The translations under genes and the position numbers were made by a program. DNA of 64,000 bases from Achatina immaculata. Taxonomy: Eukaryota > Mollusca > Gastropoda > Stylommatophora > Achatinidae. The notes beneath the pieces are model-generated. The model was not told the DNA's origin. It ran no database searches and saw nothing but the letters and a program-made list of their open reading frames with translations. Shown here in pieces: positions 52,826 through 64,000 of the stretch (positions are counted from its first letter, which is position 1; each line of letters opens with the position of its first letter). The DNA lies in assembly GCA_009760885.1 (NCBI GenBank), contig CM019701.1, forward strand, positions 12,731,963-12,795,962, given 5' to 3'.

Positions 52826-53880
52826 TCATTCATTCATTTGCATGTCCCTTGCGGAACTTTGCCTCCCTAACAGCTCTCCTGTAGGCCTCTCGATTGTGAG
52901 CATGATGGCCTGCTGCTGATGCATCCATTTGCAGATCATCAAAGATGTCTTGCAGCCATCTTCGCCTTGGTCTTCCTCTCTTTTTCCCATTATGTACAAT
53001 TCCAAGACGGTTTTCTGTAGATTATCATGACGTTTAATGTGTCCAAAATATTTAAGTTTTCTCTCTTTAATCCTCTTTACTAGCCGGCCTTCCTCAATAT
53101 TAAGTTCTTGTATTATGGATATATTTGTTCTTTTTTTGTGTCCATGATATTTGAAGATCTCTTCTGTAGCATGTACATTCAAAGGCATTTATGTGTTTCT
53201 CAGCTGTTTTGTTAAGTGTTCAGGTCTCACAGGCATATGTTGCGATGGGAAAGATGCATGCCCTTAAAAAATATTATTTTTGTAGTTCTGTCTGTTCCTC
53301 TCCACAGATTCTTTAGTTGTTTTACTTTCTGAAGAGCGATAGAGGTCCTCCTTTTAATTTCTCTCATTGTATCTCCATTATTAGTTAGTAGTGATCCAAG
53401 ATATTCAAAACTTTCCACTTATTCCAGTTTTACTCATTGATACATATATCAGCTGCCTTGTTTGTTTTGTCAGTTGTCATCAATTTAGTTTTCTTCGCAT
53501 TAAGATAGAGGTTTTGCTTTTCACTATTCTCACAGACTGACATAATTAGTTTTTCCATTCCTTTTTGTGTTGTGGACAGTAATACTGTGTCATCAGCATA
53601 TCTAATCTCTGCTATTTCATAACCTCCAATTGTTATGGCATCGTAATATTCTTTGTCTACATCTTTTCTAACATTCCTCATTATATTTTCACTATAGAAG
53701 TTAAATAAGTAAGGCGACAATATGCACCCCTGACGGACCCCTTGTTTTATGTCAAAGCAAGTTGTTGTTTCACCATTTATTCTTACTGCTGCTTGTTGGT
53801 CTAGATACAAATAATATGTGTTGTTGTCTTCTTTCGTATCAGATCAGCCATAGCTAGCTCGGCACAGAATAAATGGCGAT
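52826..53880 (-). mobile_element. LINE 3' half, family A, with RT core and AATG tail
   Basis: Minus strand, three frame pieces: 53430-53810 ([38 protein letters not shown] with the catalytic Asp pair), 53227-53418 (ESFEYLGSLLTNNGDTMREI) and 52826-53188 ([20 protein letters not shown] and onward). It ends in an (AATG)n tail. Truncated upstream near 53880 and broken by small indels. Confidence 0.88.
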
Positions 53881-54727
53881 ATTACTCAGTTTATCATAGA
53901 AAGAGATTATGTCTGCTTGTCTGAGAAAACTGAAACTGTGCATATACAAAAATGTTCATCGAGAATTTGTTCAGTTTTCTTCTTTGGTATTAAGTTCTGA
54001 ACTAATAGATGACCGCCAAGCTCTTGTAGGTGGATCACTTTAAGCAGCTAAATTATGACATGGAAGCTGGTTTCAGTGTCCGCTGGATATGGCGTGGTCA
54101 GTGTGTTGTGGATGCTGCTGATGTTGACGTAGCATCATCGAAATACAGACAAACACAAAGAACCCAGAAGCCGGTTTTAAACTACACAAACAATAATTTC
54201 TAGGTAAGCACGGTAGTTTTCAAAACATTTCCACAGCTTTGGGAACAGAGAAAACTGTTTCTTTTTTTCATGGCATTTCCCACGTCATAGTTAGTAGTCA
54301 GGTTTCAGTCGAGTGAGTTATTTGTTAATGCGCACACACCAGGTCATGGTGAGCAGTGGTTCTCTTCGCTTATCACTTAACTCACTGGAAACTGACATTA
54401 AAACTAAAAAAAAAAGAAAAAGAAAACAAAACGTGCACAACTTCAGCAAGCTCAAGGGTCATACTGACAAAGTAACACATGACACTAACAGTAACATCGT
54501 GTATGTAATTATGTGCTATAAACAGCAGTACTAAAAGTGATATAAATAGAAACATGTAGCCTCTTAACAAGGCAAGTGTACTTTAAACGGCCGGTTTTTC
54601 ACTAGTAGTGGAACTTGATTTAGAGGGGGGGGGGGGCACAGAAAAAGACAGCAAAGTCGGAAGGGGGTCTCAGGGGATGAAAGTTTGAGAACCTCTGGCA
54701 TAAATCATGACACAGTGTGACTGTCTC
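53881..54727. other. Unassigned sequence, possible hAT-type MITE at its right
   Basis: GAGCAGTGGTTCTCTTCGCT (about 54351) and GAAAGTTTGAGAACCTCTGG (about 54680) could be paired termini, with a G run at 54626-54638 inside. Otherwise nothing recognised. Confidence 0.4.
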
Positions 54728-55345
54728 ACACAGGTTCCAAACGTGTCAGAGACTCTTTAGAACTCGGAATTATAAATTAAAAACATGTCAGAGACTCTTT
54801 ATTACCAGGAATTATAGGTTCCAAACATGTAAGACACTCTTTGTTACCAGGAATTATAGGTTCCAAACATGTAAGACACTCTTTGTTATCAGGAATTATA
54901 GGTTCCAAACATGTAAGACACTCTTTGTTATCAGGAATTATAGGTTCCAAACATGTAAGACACTCTTTGTTATCAGGAATTATAGGTTCCAAACATGTAA
55001 GACACTCTTTATTACCAGGAATTATAGGTTCCAAACATGTAAGACACTCTTTATTACCAGGAATTATAGGTTCCAAACATGTAAGACACTCTTTGTTACC
55101 AGGAATTATAGGTTCCAAACATGTCAGAGGCTCTTTAGAACTCGGAATTATAAATTAAAAACATGTCAGAGACTCTTTATTACCAGGAATTATAGGTTCC
55201 AAACATGTCAGAGACTCTTTAGAACTCGGAATTTTAAATTATAAACATGTCAGAGACTCTTTATTACCCAGAATTATAGATTCCAAATATGTCAGAGACT
55301 TTATTATCCGGAATTATAGGTTCTAAACGTGCCAGAGAGTCTTTA
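54728..55345. repeat. 42-bp minisatellite, about 14 copies
   Basis: Units of AATTATAGGTTCCAAACATG TAAGACACTCTTTATTACCA GG. A variant pair (TTAGAACTCGGAATTATAAA TTAAAAACATG) recurs at both ends of the array. The period of 42 keeps frames open on both strands. Confidence 0.96.
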
Positions 55346-55514
55346 TTACTCTGAATTATAAGAATGATTTACATTTTTTCCTCTTGACAGTTTCGGTTAT
55401 TCTATATTGTATTTCTGTGCTCTTGACATAAAAGAAGTAAGACAGACTCTCTGGCCCTACACCACGCATTAAGTCGAAATGTTGCAATACAACAGTAAGC
55501 TGGACGAACAAAAA

Positions 55515-55710
55515 GAAGAAGCAGAAGAAGTACTGTTGTAGAATAAGTACTGTTGTAGAAGTACTGTTGTAGAAGAAGTACTGTTGTAGAATAAGTACTG
55601 TTGTAGAATAAGTGTTGTAGAAGAAGTACTGTTGAAGAAGAAGTATTGTTGTAGAAGAAGTACTGTTGAAGAAGAAGTATTGTTGTAGAAGAAGCACTGT
55701 TGTAGAAGAA
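55515..55710. repeat. ~17-bp minisatellite (GTAGAAGAAGTACTGTT)
   Basis: About eleven units with indels of three bases. Confidence 0.92.
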
Positions 55711-56149
55711 ATTACATTTGGTGTTCCCATACGAACTCCAGCTAAAATTCTTCCTCTGAGTTTCTGTTGATAGAGTAAGAAGGCCAACTAAGACTGAGAG
55801 GGAAGGATGAAATGACGGTAACGATCTCCAACTAATGGCAAAAATGGCGGAGAATGAGTAAGCAAGCACGAGCAAGGTCAAAGTTCGCGGGGTCAGACAG
55901 ATGAAAACGGGAGGTTAACGTCGAGTGATCACGTGACATACAGATAGGCAAGGATAATTGTGGCTGTTATCACTTCCTGTCAACTTCAATTTTAACACCA
56001 GAAGTGAAGTACCTCCGTCACTGAACCTTCACAAACGTGTGACGTGAATGATTTATCATAACCGGCTTATCGTGATAAACTATGTATCAACAAGGTTGTT
56101 CAAACGTTGGTCGTTTATCTCACCAGTGATGAAAATAAACAGGAACTTC

Positions 56150-56292
56150 CTCTACCCTTCTTTGTATAGAAGAGAACTTCCTCAGCCATTCTTTGTATAG
56201 AAGAGAACTTCCTCAGCCTTTCTTTGTATAGAAGAGAACTTCCTCAGCCTTTCTTTGTATAGAAGAGAACTTCCTCAACCATTCTTTGCATA
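56150..56292. repeat. 31-bp minisatellite
   Basis: Four to five units of GTATAGAAGAGAACTTCCTC AGCCTTTCTTT. Confidence 0.93.
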
Positions 56293-56329
56293 GAAGAGGG
56301 GATGGCGATTGCAGTAAAACTGGTTCAGA

Positions 56330-57000
56330 TAATAAAGGTAGATAGAGGTGTATGGCGCAGATTTACAAGGCAGCAGAAGGAGTGAGTAAGTGAGAAAATA
56401 TGAGAGTAAGATGAGAATGTATAAATGAAAAACGTACAACATCCAATATTTCGGCGTAAGCCTTTTTCGAGGATTACAAACACAAAACAAGACAAAACGT
56501 ACGTATAACTAAACGAAAAACTTATCTATGTGGCATTCTCCAGAGAGTAGGAACACAAGAATGCGTGTCCCTCAGACCAGACGAAGCATAGAAACCACAG
56601 AGGAAAGCAGATGAAAGCAATCGGAAAGAAGAGGCGGAGAAAAACTGGTTGGGGGGGGGGGGGGAGAAAAAAAGGGGAAGGGCAATAGACACCTGTAACC
56701 CAATAGAGAAACAGGTGTCAAGTGGGGGGGGGGGGTGTTGTGGGGAGAGGCAGGGAAGCAGGGAGATAATATGAAACTGTTGAATAGGATAAGACCCGGA
56801 GAGGGAAAAAACACCTATAGGTCGCCAGAGAAGAAGAGAAAGTGGCGGTAAGGAGGGGGGCGGAAGCTAGGAGAAAGAAACAAGAAAGTGGAGTATAAAT
56901 CGCAGAAAAAAGTGGAAAACTAAAGAAGTTAAAGGAAGCTGAAGACATTGTCAATTCCAGCTGGGTGGAGAGAGGCTGAAGAAAATCTCTCCTATACAAA
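56330..57000. repeat. Dispersed repeat shared with 25130-25450, with G runs
   Basis: Left part matches 25130-25450. Contains G runs at about 56650-56664 and 56724-56735, and the stretch CAGCTGGGTGGAGAGAGGCT near 56960. Composition is purine-rich. Possibly untranslated sequence of a Penelope-like or other retroelement; unproven. Confidence 0.4.
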
Positions 57001-57059
57001 GAAAGTTTGAGAAAATTATTATAAATTCTAATAACATATTAGAATTGTTATGTTTGTGT

Positions 57060-57800
57060 TTCCTTGATGATCTAAGATTTCCTGCAATGCTTTGTAGAAT
57101 TCATTCTTTGCTGTCTATTCAGCATCGTTTGTTGGGGCATATATCTGGATGATCATCAGCTTTATGTTCTTTGCTGAGAAGCAAACAAACTGCAATTATC
57201 CTTGAGCTAACTGCCTCCCAGCTCATCAGTGCTCCCTGGGACTCTCTGGATAGCATTAGCGCCACGCCCTCTGAGTGTGTCACACCTGGACTTTGATGTC
57301 CTAAGAATAGAATAATCTTCCCTTTTGTTAGTCTCAGATTACATCTTCCTGTCCAGCGTATTTCGCTTAGCCCCATTATCTTTATACTATATCTGTGAAT
57401 CTCTGTCGCTATCAAGGCAGTCTTTCCACATTCATACATTGTTCTAACATTCCAGCATGCAATGGTCAAATGTGTCCTGGTCCTCAGCTACGATATCGAT
57501 TCGGCAGCATCCTTTTGGCTTTGACTGCATAGCTTCGTCTGCTCTGTTATCAGAGTCCCTTCTTTTTCCAAGGCAAAGTTTCCCGGTTCTCCGGTTTTCC
57601 TCTCATTGTTTCTGTAGTTTTATTTTTCCTAGATCAAGCAGGTTATTTTCCTATCCTCCATCCTCCTTGTCGCCTCTTGCATATGTGGGAGGGTCAGTGG
57701 TCATACTCTTTTCTCCCCGGACTAAGATCTGGAACCTGGTGACCACACGGTCGCCGCCTCATACAGATAATAGATGGTCCTCGCTCCCATCTCATAATAA
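57060..57800 (-). mobile_element. LINE 5' part with endonuclease N-terminus, family L
   Basis: Minus strand: a leader (about 57470-57800) then MTIACWNVRTMYECGKTALI, ATEIHRYSIKIMGLSEIRWT with the catalytic Glu, and EGVALMLSRESQGALMSWEA to VSSRIIAVCLL, then IIQIYAPTN-like traces near 57130. This is the first third of an AP-type endonuclease of the same superfamily as at 10224. The rest of the domain is missing. Confidence 0.82.
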
Positions 57801-57804
57801 CAAT

Positions 57805-58624
57805 TTATATAATTATCTAGCTCTTGTTACTTCCCAGACTCACATATAAGTCATGCCCCACTCTCTAGTTCTTGTTACTTCCCAGTCTCACATATAAGAC
57901 ATGTCCCACTCTCTAGCTCTTGTTACTTCCCAGTCTCACATATAAGACATGTCCCACTCTCTAGCTCTTGTTACTTCCCAGTCTCACATATAAGACATGT
58001 CCCACTCTCTAGCTCTTGTTACTTCCCAGTCTCACATATAAGACATGTCCCGCTCTCTAGTTCTTGTTACTTCCCAGTCTCACATATAAGACATGTCCCG
58101 CTCTCTCGTTTCTGTTACTTCCCAGTCTCACATATAAGACATGTCCCGCTCTCTAGCTCTTGTTACTTACCAGTCTCACATATAAGACATGTCCCGCTCT
58201 CTAGCTCTTGTTACTCCCCAGACTCACATATAAGACATATCCCGCTCTCTAGCTCTTGTTACTTACCAGACTCACATATAAGACATGTCCCGCTCTCTAG
58301 CTCTTGTTACTTCCCAGACTCACATATAAGACATATCCCGCTCTCTAGCTCTTGTTACTCCCCAGACTCACATATAAGACATGTCCCACTCTCTAGCTCT
58401 TATTACTTCCCAGTCTCACATATAAGACATGTCCCGCTCTCTAGCTCTTGTTATTTCCCAGTCTCACATATAAGACATGTCCCACTCTCTAGCTCTTATT
58501 ACTCCTCAGACTCACATATAAGACATGTCCCACTCTCTAGCTCTTATTACTCTTCAGACTCACATATAAGACATGTCTCACTCTCTAGCTCTTATTACTT
58601 CCCAGTCTCACATATAAGACATGT
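57805..58624. repeat. 48-bp satellite, left block, about 17 copies
   Basis: Units of CTCTTGTTACTTCCCAGTCT CACATATAAGACATGTCCCA CTCTCTAG. The same repeat resumes at 59443. Confidence 0.96.
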
Positions 58625-59442
58625 AAAGCAGTCTTCCTTTCTCGGCACTGCTTAAAGCCTAACACAGTTTTCGCTATACTACTATTAAACGTGACATGGT
58701 AAGATTTTTTTACAAGATTTCTTTCCTCCGTGTACTGTGTATTATTACAGTTTCTCTTACATGAGCACTAGGCTCAGAGACACCCAACATATGTTACAAT
58801 GATATTCACCCTGTAACAGGACAACCCAGGTAACACTGACTCCACTACTCATCCATACACGACATGACCAGTTACATGTAAATCAACAACTCTACACCAC
58901 AGTTAACACTTAACATGAATCCAACATCATAGGATTCATCAGACACAGTTAAAAAACGTTTAATGATGATAACCCATTTGTTACGATGGGTGTTGTAATG
59001 ATGTAGAGTGTAAAACTTGATGGATACAATTACAAATGATCATCCAAAAAAAAACATAAGTCCAGGCGACTAACATCGCCATAGGACCAGGTCAGACATT
59101 CAACCTTTGTCCAAAAAATGTGGACAAATCGACACACAAATCTACATGACTACTACAACAATTTGTCTTAAGAAAAGCAATCCATCACTACAACAATTTA
59201 ACTACAGAATCTCTATCCCTTCCTAGAATCAAACACACAACCTCTCGCTACAACTTTCTGACCAAACACTCTCCTCTCAACTCATTCACACCTCCCGCCT
59301 AACCTAAACCACGTGACTCAGAATTCTCTCGAAACACGAGATATTTTCTCCGTGCTTGGCATACAGTGATGAGTTGTGGTCTACCAGACTACAACCACAG
59401 GGTTACACACAAAACAATCTGTACAGAATGTTATTCTGTTAC
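58625..59442. mobile_element. 818-bp interruption of the 48-bp satellite (insertion of unknown class)
   Basis: The array stops at ...GACATGT and resumes at ACATGTCCCTG; ACATGT on both sides is compatible with a short target duplication. The insert has no coding frame. Its ends (TGTAAAGCAG ... CTGTTACA, counting overlapping flank bases) have TG/CA character like a solo LTR, but this is weak. Confidence 0.4.
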
Positions 59443-59690
59443 ACATGTCCCTGTCTCTAGCTCTTGTTACTTCCCAGATTCACATATAAGACATGTCCCT
59501 GTCTCTAGCTCTTGTTACTTCCCAGATTCACATATAAGACATGTCCCTGTCTCTAGCTCTTGTTACTTCCAAGATTCACATATAGGACATGTCCTTGTCT
59601 CTAGCTCTTGTTACTTCCCAGACTCACATATAAGACATGTCCCTGTCTCTAGCTCTTGTTACTTCCCACATATAAGACATGTCCCGCTCT
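59443..59690. repeat. 48-bp satellite, right block
   Basis: Five units of the 58-kb array with a TGTCTC (rather than ACTCTC) variant and GATTCAC (rather than GTCTCAC). Confidence 0.95.
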
Positions 59691-59774
59691 TTCGCTTAAT
59701 GAAGAACAGATTTTCGTTCCGTAACTTATCGCGGTATTGTTTTGTTTTGCTTGTCTACTAGTCTGTTATTGTCT

Positions 59775-60445
59775 GCTGGATATTCCGTACTGCAGTCAAG
59801 GCTAAACTGCTTGTGTCACCTCCTCTATTTTGTGTTCTATACAAGGCTAGAATGCTTGTGTCACCACCTCTATTTTGTGTTCTATACAAGGCTAGAATGC
59901 TTGTGTCACCACCTCTATTTTGTGCTGTATACAAGGCCAAACTGCTTGTGTCATCTCCTCTATTTTGTGTCTATACAAGGCTAGAATGCTTGTGTCATCA
60001 CCTCTATTTTGTGCTCTTTATAATGTTATACTGCTTGTGTCACCTGCTCTATTTTGTGCTCTTTATAATGTTATACTGCTTGTGTCACCTGCTCTATTTT
60101 GTGCTCTTTATAATGTTATACTGCTTGTGTCACCTCCTCTATTTTGTGCTCTTTATAATGTTATACTGCTTGTGTCACCTCCTCTATTTTGTGCTCTTTA
60201 TAATGTTATACTGCTTGTGTCACCTGCTCTATTTTGTGCTCTTTATAATGTTATACTGCTTGTGTCACCTCTTCTATTTTGTGCTCTTTATAATGTTATA
60301 CTGCTTGTGTCACCTCCTCTATTTTGTGCTCTTGATAATGTTATACTGCTTGTGTCACCTCCTCTATTTTGTACTCTATATAATGTTATACTGCTTGTGT
60401 TACCTCCTCTATTTTGTGCTTTATACAAGGCTAAACTGCTTTTGT
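59775..60445. repeat. 45-bp minisatellite, about 14 copies
   Basis: Units of TTATACTGCTTGTGTCACCT CCTCTATTTTGTGCTCTTTA TAATG; a TATACAAGGCTA variant forms both ends of the array. The period of 45 gives long artificial frames. Confidence 0.97.
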
Positions 60446-60736
60446 CACCTCCACAGTTCCCACTAAATAAAGAAAGTTGTGTTCTAATTTTCAACATAAA
60501 TAAATAATAAAAAAAAGAAAAGAAGAGAAATGTTCGAAAAAAACCTTAAAATCTCACATCTTGAAGCTACTGAATGCTTAGATTGTAAAATTAACCATGG
60601 AACACACGTAGAGGTTCTCATACTTTCACATACCATAAAATAAGTTTTCAGTTTCTACAAGAAATAAACAAAAAAAAATTATTATACATAAAGCTGCTTA
60701 AGAAATGTCTGTAGTGCGACTTTTGAAGTGTGCATA
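60446..60736. other. AT-rich unassigned sequence
   Basis: Nothing recognised. Confidence 0.45.
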
Positions 60737-61238
60737 CTTGTCATACTAGTCTCATACTAGTCTCATACTAGTCTCATGCTAGTCTCATGCTAGCCTCATG
60801 CTAGTCTCATGCTAGCCTCATGCTAGTTTCATGCTAGCCTCATGCCAGCCTCATGCTAGTCTCATGCTAGTCTCGTGCTAGCCTCATGCTATTCTCATGC
60901 TATCCTCATGCTAGTCTCGTGCTAGTCTCATGCTAGTCTCATGCTAGCCTCATGCTAGTCTCATGCTAGTCTCGTGCTAGTCTCGTGCTAGTCTCATGCT
61001 ACTCTCATGCTAGCCTCATGCTAGTCTCATGCTAGTCTCATGCTAGTCTCGAGCTAGTCTCATGCTAGCCTCGTGCTAGTCTCATGCTAGCCTCATGCTA
61101 GCCTCATGCTAGCATCATGCTAGCCTCATGCTAGTCTCATGCTAGTCTCATGCTAGTCTCATGCTAGCCTCATGCTAGTCTCATGCTAGCCTCATGCTAG
61201 TCTCATGCTAGTCTCATGCTAGCCTCATGCTAGCGCCA
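60737..61238. repeat. 11-bp satellite (TCTCATGCTAG), about 45 copies
   Basis: Units TCTCATGCTAG and CCTCATGCTAG; GCTAGC palindromes arise at every junction with a C-type unit. Confidence 0.97.
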
Positions 61239-61447
61239 GTCATGATGACACCATTGACGGACAGGTTGAGAAGAAGAATTAAATGAATTGACATCCTGAA
61301 GATCAAGTTAAGACAAGCACTGGGTCGCAGCTACCAGGCAGAAGGAGCGAAAGAGCGAGTAAACTGTACTTGCAAACGATGAAATATTTGAAAGTTAAAA
61401 CTGACATTTTGGCGTTTATCTCTCAACGCTTACGCTTTAGATAGATA

Positions 61448-61484
61448 GAATGAATGAATGAATGAATGAATGAATGAATGAATA
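61448..61484. repeat. AATG tetranucleotide repeat
   Basis: Nine AATG units, preceded by TAGATAGATAG. Confidence 0.95.
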
Positions 61485-61553
61485 ATCTTTATTTTTCAAG
61501 GGTAAAGAATTGGGCACGCAGGCCCGTCTTCTTAACCCTTTTGAAATAAAGAT
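61485..61553. repeat. Inverted repeat bounded by AATG and ATCA repeats
   Basis: Arms of about 19 bp (ATCTTTATTTTTCAAGGGT at 61485-61503 and its near complement ACCCTTTTGAAATAAAGAT at 61535-61553) around a GC-richer loop of 31 bp. The right arm contains AATAAA and is followed by (ATCA)n and (ATCT)n. Confidence 0.8.
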
Positions 61554-61566
61554 CAATCAATCAATC

Positions 61567-61692
<126 letters not shown>

Positions 61693-61727
61693 TTTTGATA
61701 TGTTTTTCCTAATTTAATTTGTATTTT

Positions 61728-61764
<37 letters not shown>

Positions 61765-61765
61765 T
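61728..61765. repeat. TAGA tetranucleotide repeat
   Basis: Nine units; the reverse complement of the ATCT block 36 bp to the left, so the two can pair. Confidence 0.96.
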
Positions 61766-62455
61766 ATTTCTCACTTTAGCTGGAAAACACCCCACATCAA
61801 CCTATTATCTTTATGCTCCAAGCTGGTATCTTATACATGATTAGATATCACACATTTGCTTGCTCTAGCAACTGTGTCAGTTACGAATGTGAAACATTTG
61901 TAACGAGATTTAGGCAGGATTTGCACAGATAAAAGTAAACACTGCCGCTGGATAGCACTTGGAAAAACTGCAGCTTACTTCAAGTGCCAGCTATAGAAAA
62001 AAAACAAGCGTATGCAAGCGCGGTCATTTGTATGTTACTGTTCACATAAGCCAGACTGCCGTGTTTACACTCAGTTAAACATCGCATGTTGTGAAACATA
62101 TGTCTTATAAATGGCGTGAATTCGAGAGAACAGAGCAGTTTATGCGGATTCTATGCTTGCAAAAATATCTCGGATTTCTATGTGAACTATTTGGATGTGG
62201 TAGGTACTCTAAAGATGTGATTCATGAATTTTGAATTACGATAAAAAAAGTTGTCTTTCTTTCTATCTATTTTGCTAGTATTAACTTTATTGTTTTTACA
62301 TGTGACGAGGCAAGAAATTAGGAAAAGTCTATGGCTACGTAGTTTGGAGTTTCTACAATATTCAGCTTCATATCTGTAATGTATTTATATCAAATTTATA
62401 TAACTAGAAAGGAATTATTCACGAAAACAGAAAGTATTGAATTTCGGAGGTGTTT
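61766..62455. other. Unassigned sequence
   Basis: No exon, array or element recognised. Confidence 0.45.
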
Positions 62456-62488
62456 TGCACACACACACAAACACACGCTCACACTCAC

Positions 62489-62534
<46 letters not shown>
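62456..62534. repeat. AC-rich then AT dinucleotide repeat
   Basis: Short (AC)n-like stretch followed by about 45 bp of (AT)n. Confidence 0.93.
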
Positions 62535-62549
62535 TATATACCGAGAGAG

Positions 62550-62905
62550 AGAAACAGAGTACGTTATGTCCTAGTACTGGTGTATGTCTAATTCATGGAA
62601 CTTTATGTCCTAGCACTGGTGTAGTGTCTAATTCACGGAACTTTATGTCCTAACCCTGGTGTATGTCTAATTCACGGAACTTTGTCCTAGCACTGGTGTA
62701 TGGCTAATTCACGGAACTTTATGTCCTAGCACTGGTGTATATCTAATTCACGGAACTTTATGTCCTAGCACTGGTGTATGTCTAATTCATGAAACTTTAT
62801 GTCCTAGTACTGGTGTATATCTAATTCACGGAACTTTATGTCCTAGCACTGGTGTAGTGTCTAATTCACGGAACTTAATGTCCTAGTAGTGGTGTATATC
62901 TAACC
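62550..62905. repeat. 39-bp minisatellite, about nine copies
   Basis: Units of TTTATGTCCTAGCACTGGTG TATGTCTAATTCACGGAAC with short indels. Confidence 0.94.
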
Positions 62906-62980
62906 CCTACAGAACAATGTTTGTTCATATGCTTGTCATTTCATTTTGAAAAGAGGAGACCATTTACAATAAAAAGTGGT

Positions 62981-62993
62981 TATTTAATTTCAG
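62981..62993 (+). promoter_or_regulatory. Candidate splice acceptor before the right-edge gene
   Basis: TATTTAATTTCAG is a plausible acceptor 150 bp before ATG 63144. If used, the exon starts with untranslated sequence that includes a short upstream frame (ATG 63068 to TGA 63130, 20 codons). Confidence 0.35.
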
Positions 62994-63143
62994 ATATAAA
63001 TTCAGGACAAATCTCTTGATCGTGTACACAAGATTTCATAAGTAGTTCCAGAAGAACAGTTGTGTGCATGCACTATAGAAGCTTCATGTCCCTCTCAAAG
63101 ATACATTCAGTTATCAGCCACCGCAGATGATATTTTCCTCGTC

Positions 63144-64000
63144 ATGACAGCTCAGACAAGAAACGTCCAACCACGCCCCCTGTCACTCATCATTGAGAGT
63201 CCTGACAGCGGCGAATGTGAGTCAAGTTTTTATGTCAGCACCTCGGACAGTCCAGAAATATTATCCTCTGAGAAATTAAGTCATCACCGATCTGGTAGAA
63301 GACTTGCTGTGGCTCCTCTACACCATCCTGTCCTAGACTTGACACATGACATCAAGGCGGTATGTGATCCTAGGCTGAAGGACAAGAAGGTAGAAGAGGT
63401 CACAGGTCAAGACACCGGAATTTCATGTCTTGAAATTGAAAAGGAAAAAACTAAATACGACGACTTGACAAACTGTGACAAAACCTACCAGATACACGCA
63501 GCTCTTGCCATTCAACAAGAGCAACTTGTGCTACCAAACACACCCAAGCAATTTTCTGTGGAAAATAACAAAGTTTACATCTCACAATCCCGCTCAAACA
63601 ACTCAGAAATAATCGATGCGAAAGATAGCGAAGAGCTCTATATAGAAGAGCCACTCATAAGTTCAGTATGGTCTCGCACGAACTCAGCAAGAACAAGTAT
63701 TGTAAAAGACACAGACAGATACAAAACAGGCAACAGATATGAAACTAACAACGAGGATATGAAGAAGTTGAACACAGAAGCCAAAATCACTGCACAGAAA
63801 GTTAAAGATATCAAGAAAAGAGAAGATGCAGAAGAAGTTGACAGTGTCGATTCGAGTAAAAAGTATGAAAGTTGCAACTCTGACGAAAAAGATTCCACTG
63901 ACAAAGAACAAGAGGACTGGAAGAACACAATTAGGAAAGTGAAATCGTTCACGTCTTTTCCCACCAGCTCCCGGCCTTTGACACGAAGTATGGGCAGCTT
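63144..64000 (+). CDS. Unrecognised host protein, N-terminal exon, open at the window edge
   Basis: An open frame of 285 codons from MTAQTRNVQPRPLSLIIESP, with no stop to the end of the window. The frame is open upstream only to 63042 and contains no earlier in-frame ATG. The composition is not repetitive, and codon use is varied. The N-terminus carries Ser/Pro/Asp-rich ESPDSGECESSFYVSTSDSP. The remainder is hydrophilic and increasingly charged (KVKDIKKREDAEEVDSVDSS, then EKDSTDKEQEDWKNTIRKV) and ends in SFTSFPTSSRPLTRSMGS. No signal peptide, membrane segment or domain recognised; likely intracellular and largely disordered. The minus-strand frames here are shadows. Confidence 0.65.
   Translation, partial: MTAQTRNVQPRPLSLIIESPDSGECESSFYVSTSDSPEILSSEKLSHHRSGRRLAVAPLHHPVLDLTHDIKAVCDPRLKDKKVEEVTGQDTGISCLEIEKEKTKYDDLTNCDKTYQIHAALAIQQEQLVLPNTPKQFSVENNKVYISQSRSNNSEIIDAKDSEELYIEEPLISSVWSRTNSARTSIVKDTDRYKTGNRYETNNEDMKKLNTEAKITAQKVKDIKKREDAEEVDSVDSSKKYESCNSDEKDSTDKEQEDWKNTIRKVKSFTSFPTSSRPLTRSMGS

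Noticed and set aside
59813..60507. Long LLYFVLFIMLYCLCH repeat frames resembling membrane proteins
   Set aside because: The 45-bp array is a multiple of three and AT-rich, so hydrophobic frames arise automatically; no initiation or splice context.

Overview
This is a eukaryotic, animal-type genomic window. It has spliced exons with GT/AG borders, a TATA-box first exon, tRNA-derived SINEs, a mariner element, Penelope-like and non-LTR retroelement debris, and a very heavy load of microsatellites and minisatellites. The mixture of RTE-like LINEs with microsatellite tails, RNase-H-bearing LINEs and Penelope-like remnants fits a lophotrochozoan, most likely a gastropod mollusc. That assignment is inference from element types and from family memory; no search was run.

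Left half (about 5.3-41.9 kb, minus strand): one host gene can be assembled by eye. Ten coding exons (5328-31685) join with compatible phases into an unbroken 456-codon frame that begins with a signal peptide and a short coiled coil. An additional nine-codon first exon at 41851-41877 lies 32 nt downstream of a predicted start site and a TATAAATA box, and would extend the frame in phase. The protein resembles a conserved but unnamed family of secreted invertebrate proteins. Its last exons are not seen in the window. Its introns carry nearly all the transposons and arrays of the left half: a near-complete RTE-like LINE (9.9-13.2 kb) inserted in a 51-bp satellite, an RNase H LINE (14.8-16.3 kb), a complete but dead mariner (16.6-17.9 kb), a Penelope-like remnant (22.4-23.2 kb), SINEs, and many LINE 3' ends.

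Right half (about 42-63 kb): mainly tandem arrays and LINE fragments. The arrays include a G-run-rich array at 42.2-43.7 kb, a 42-bp satellite with higher-order structure at 46.7-47.7 kb, 48-bp, 45-bp and 11-bp arrays from 57.8 to 61.2 kb, and others. Most of the LINE pieces are 5'-truncated 3' ends. I see no host coding exon between 42 and 62.9 kb.

Right edge: a long plus-strand frame begins at ATG 63144 and is still open at the end of the window. It is probably the first coding exon of an unrecognised gene encoding a hydrophilic, charged protein.

A recurring theme is the coupling of retroelements and tandem repeats. LINE 3' ends terminate in different microsatellites: GA, GAT, AATG, ATTG, CAGA/TAGA and AAG. 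Several minisatellites have expanded inside LINE bodies, and several transposons sit inside older arrays.
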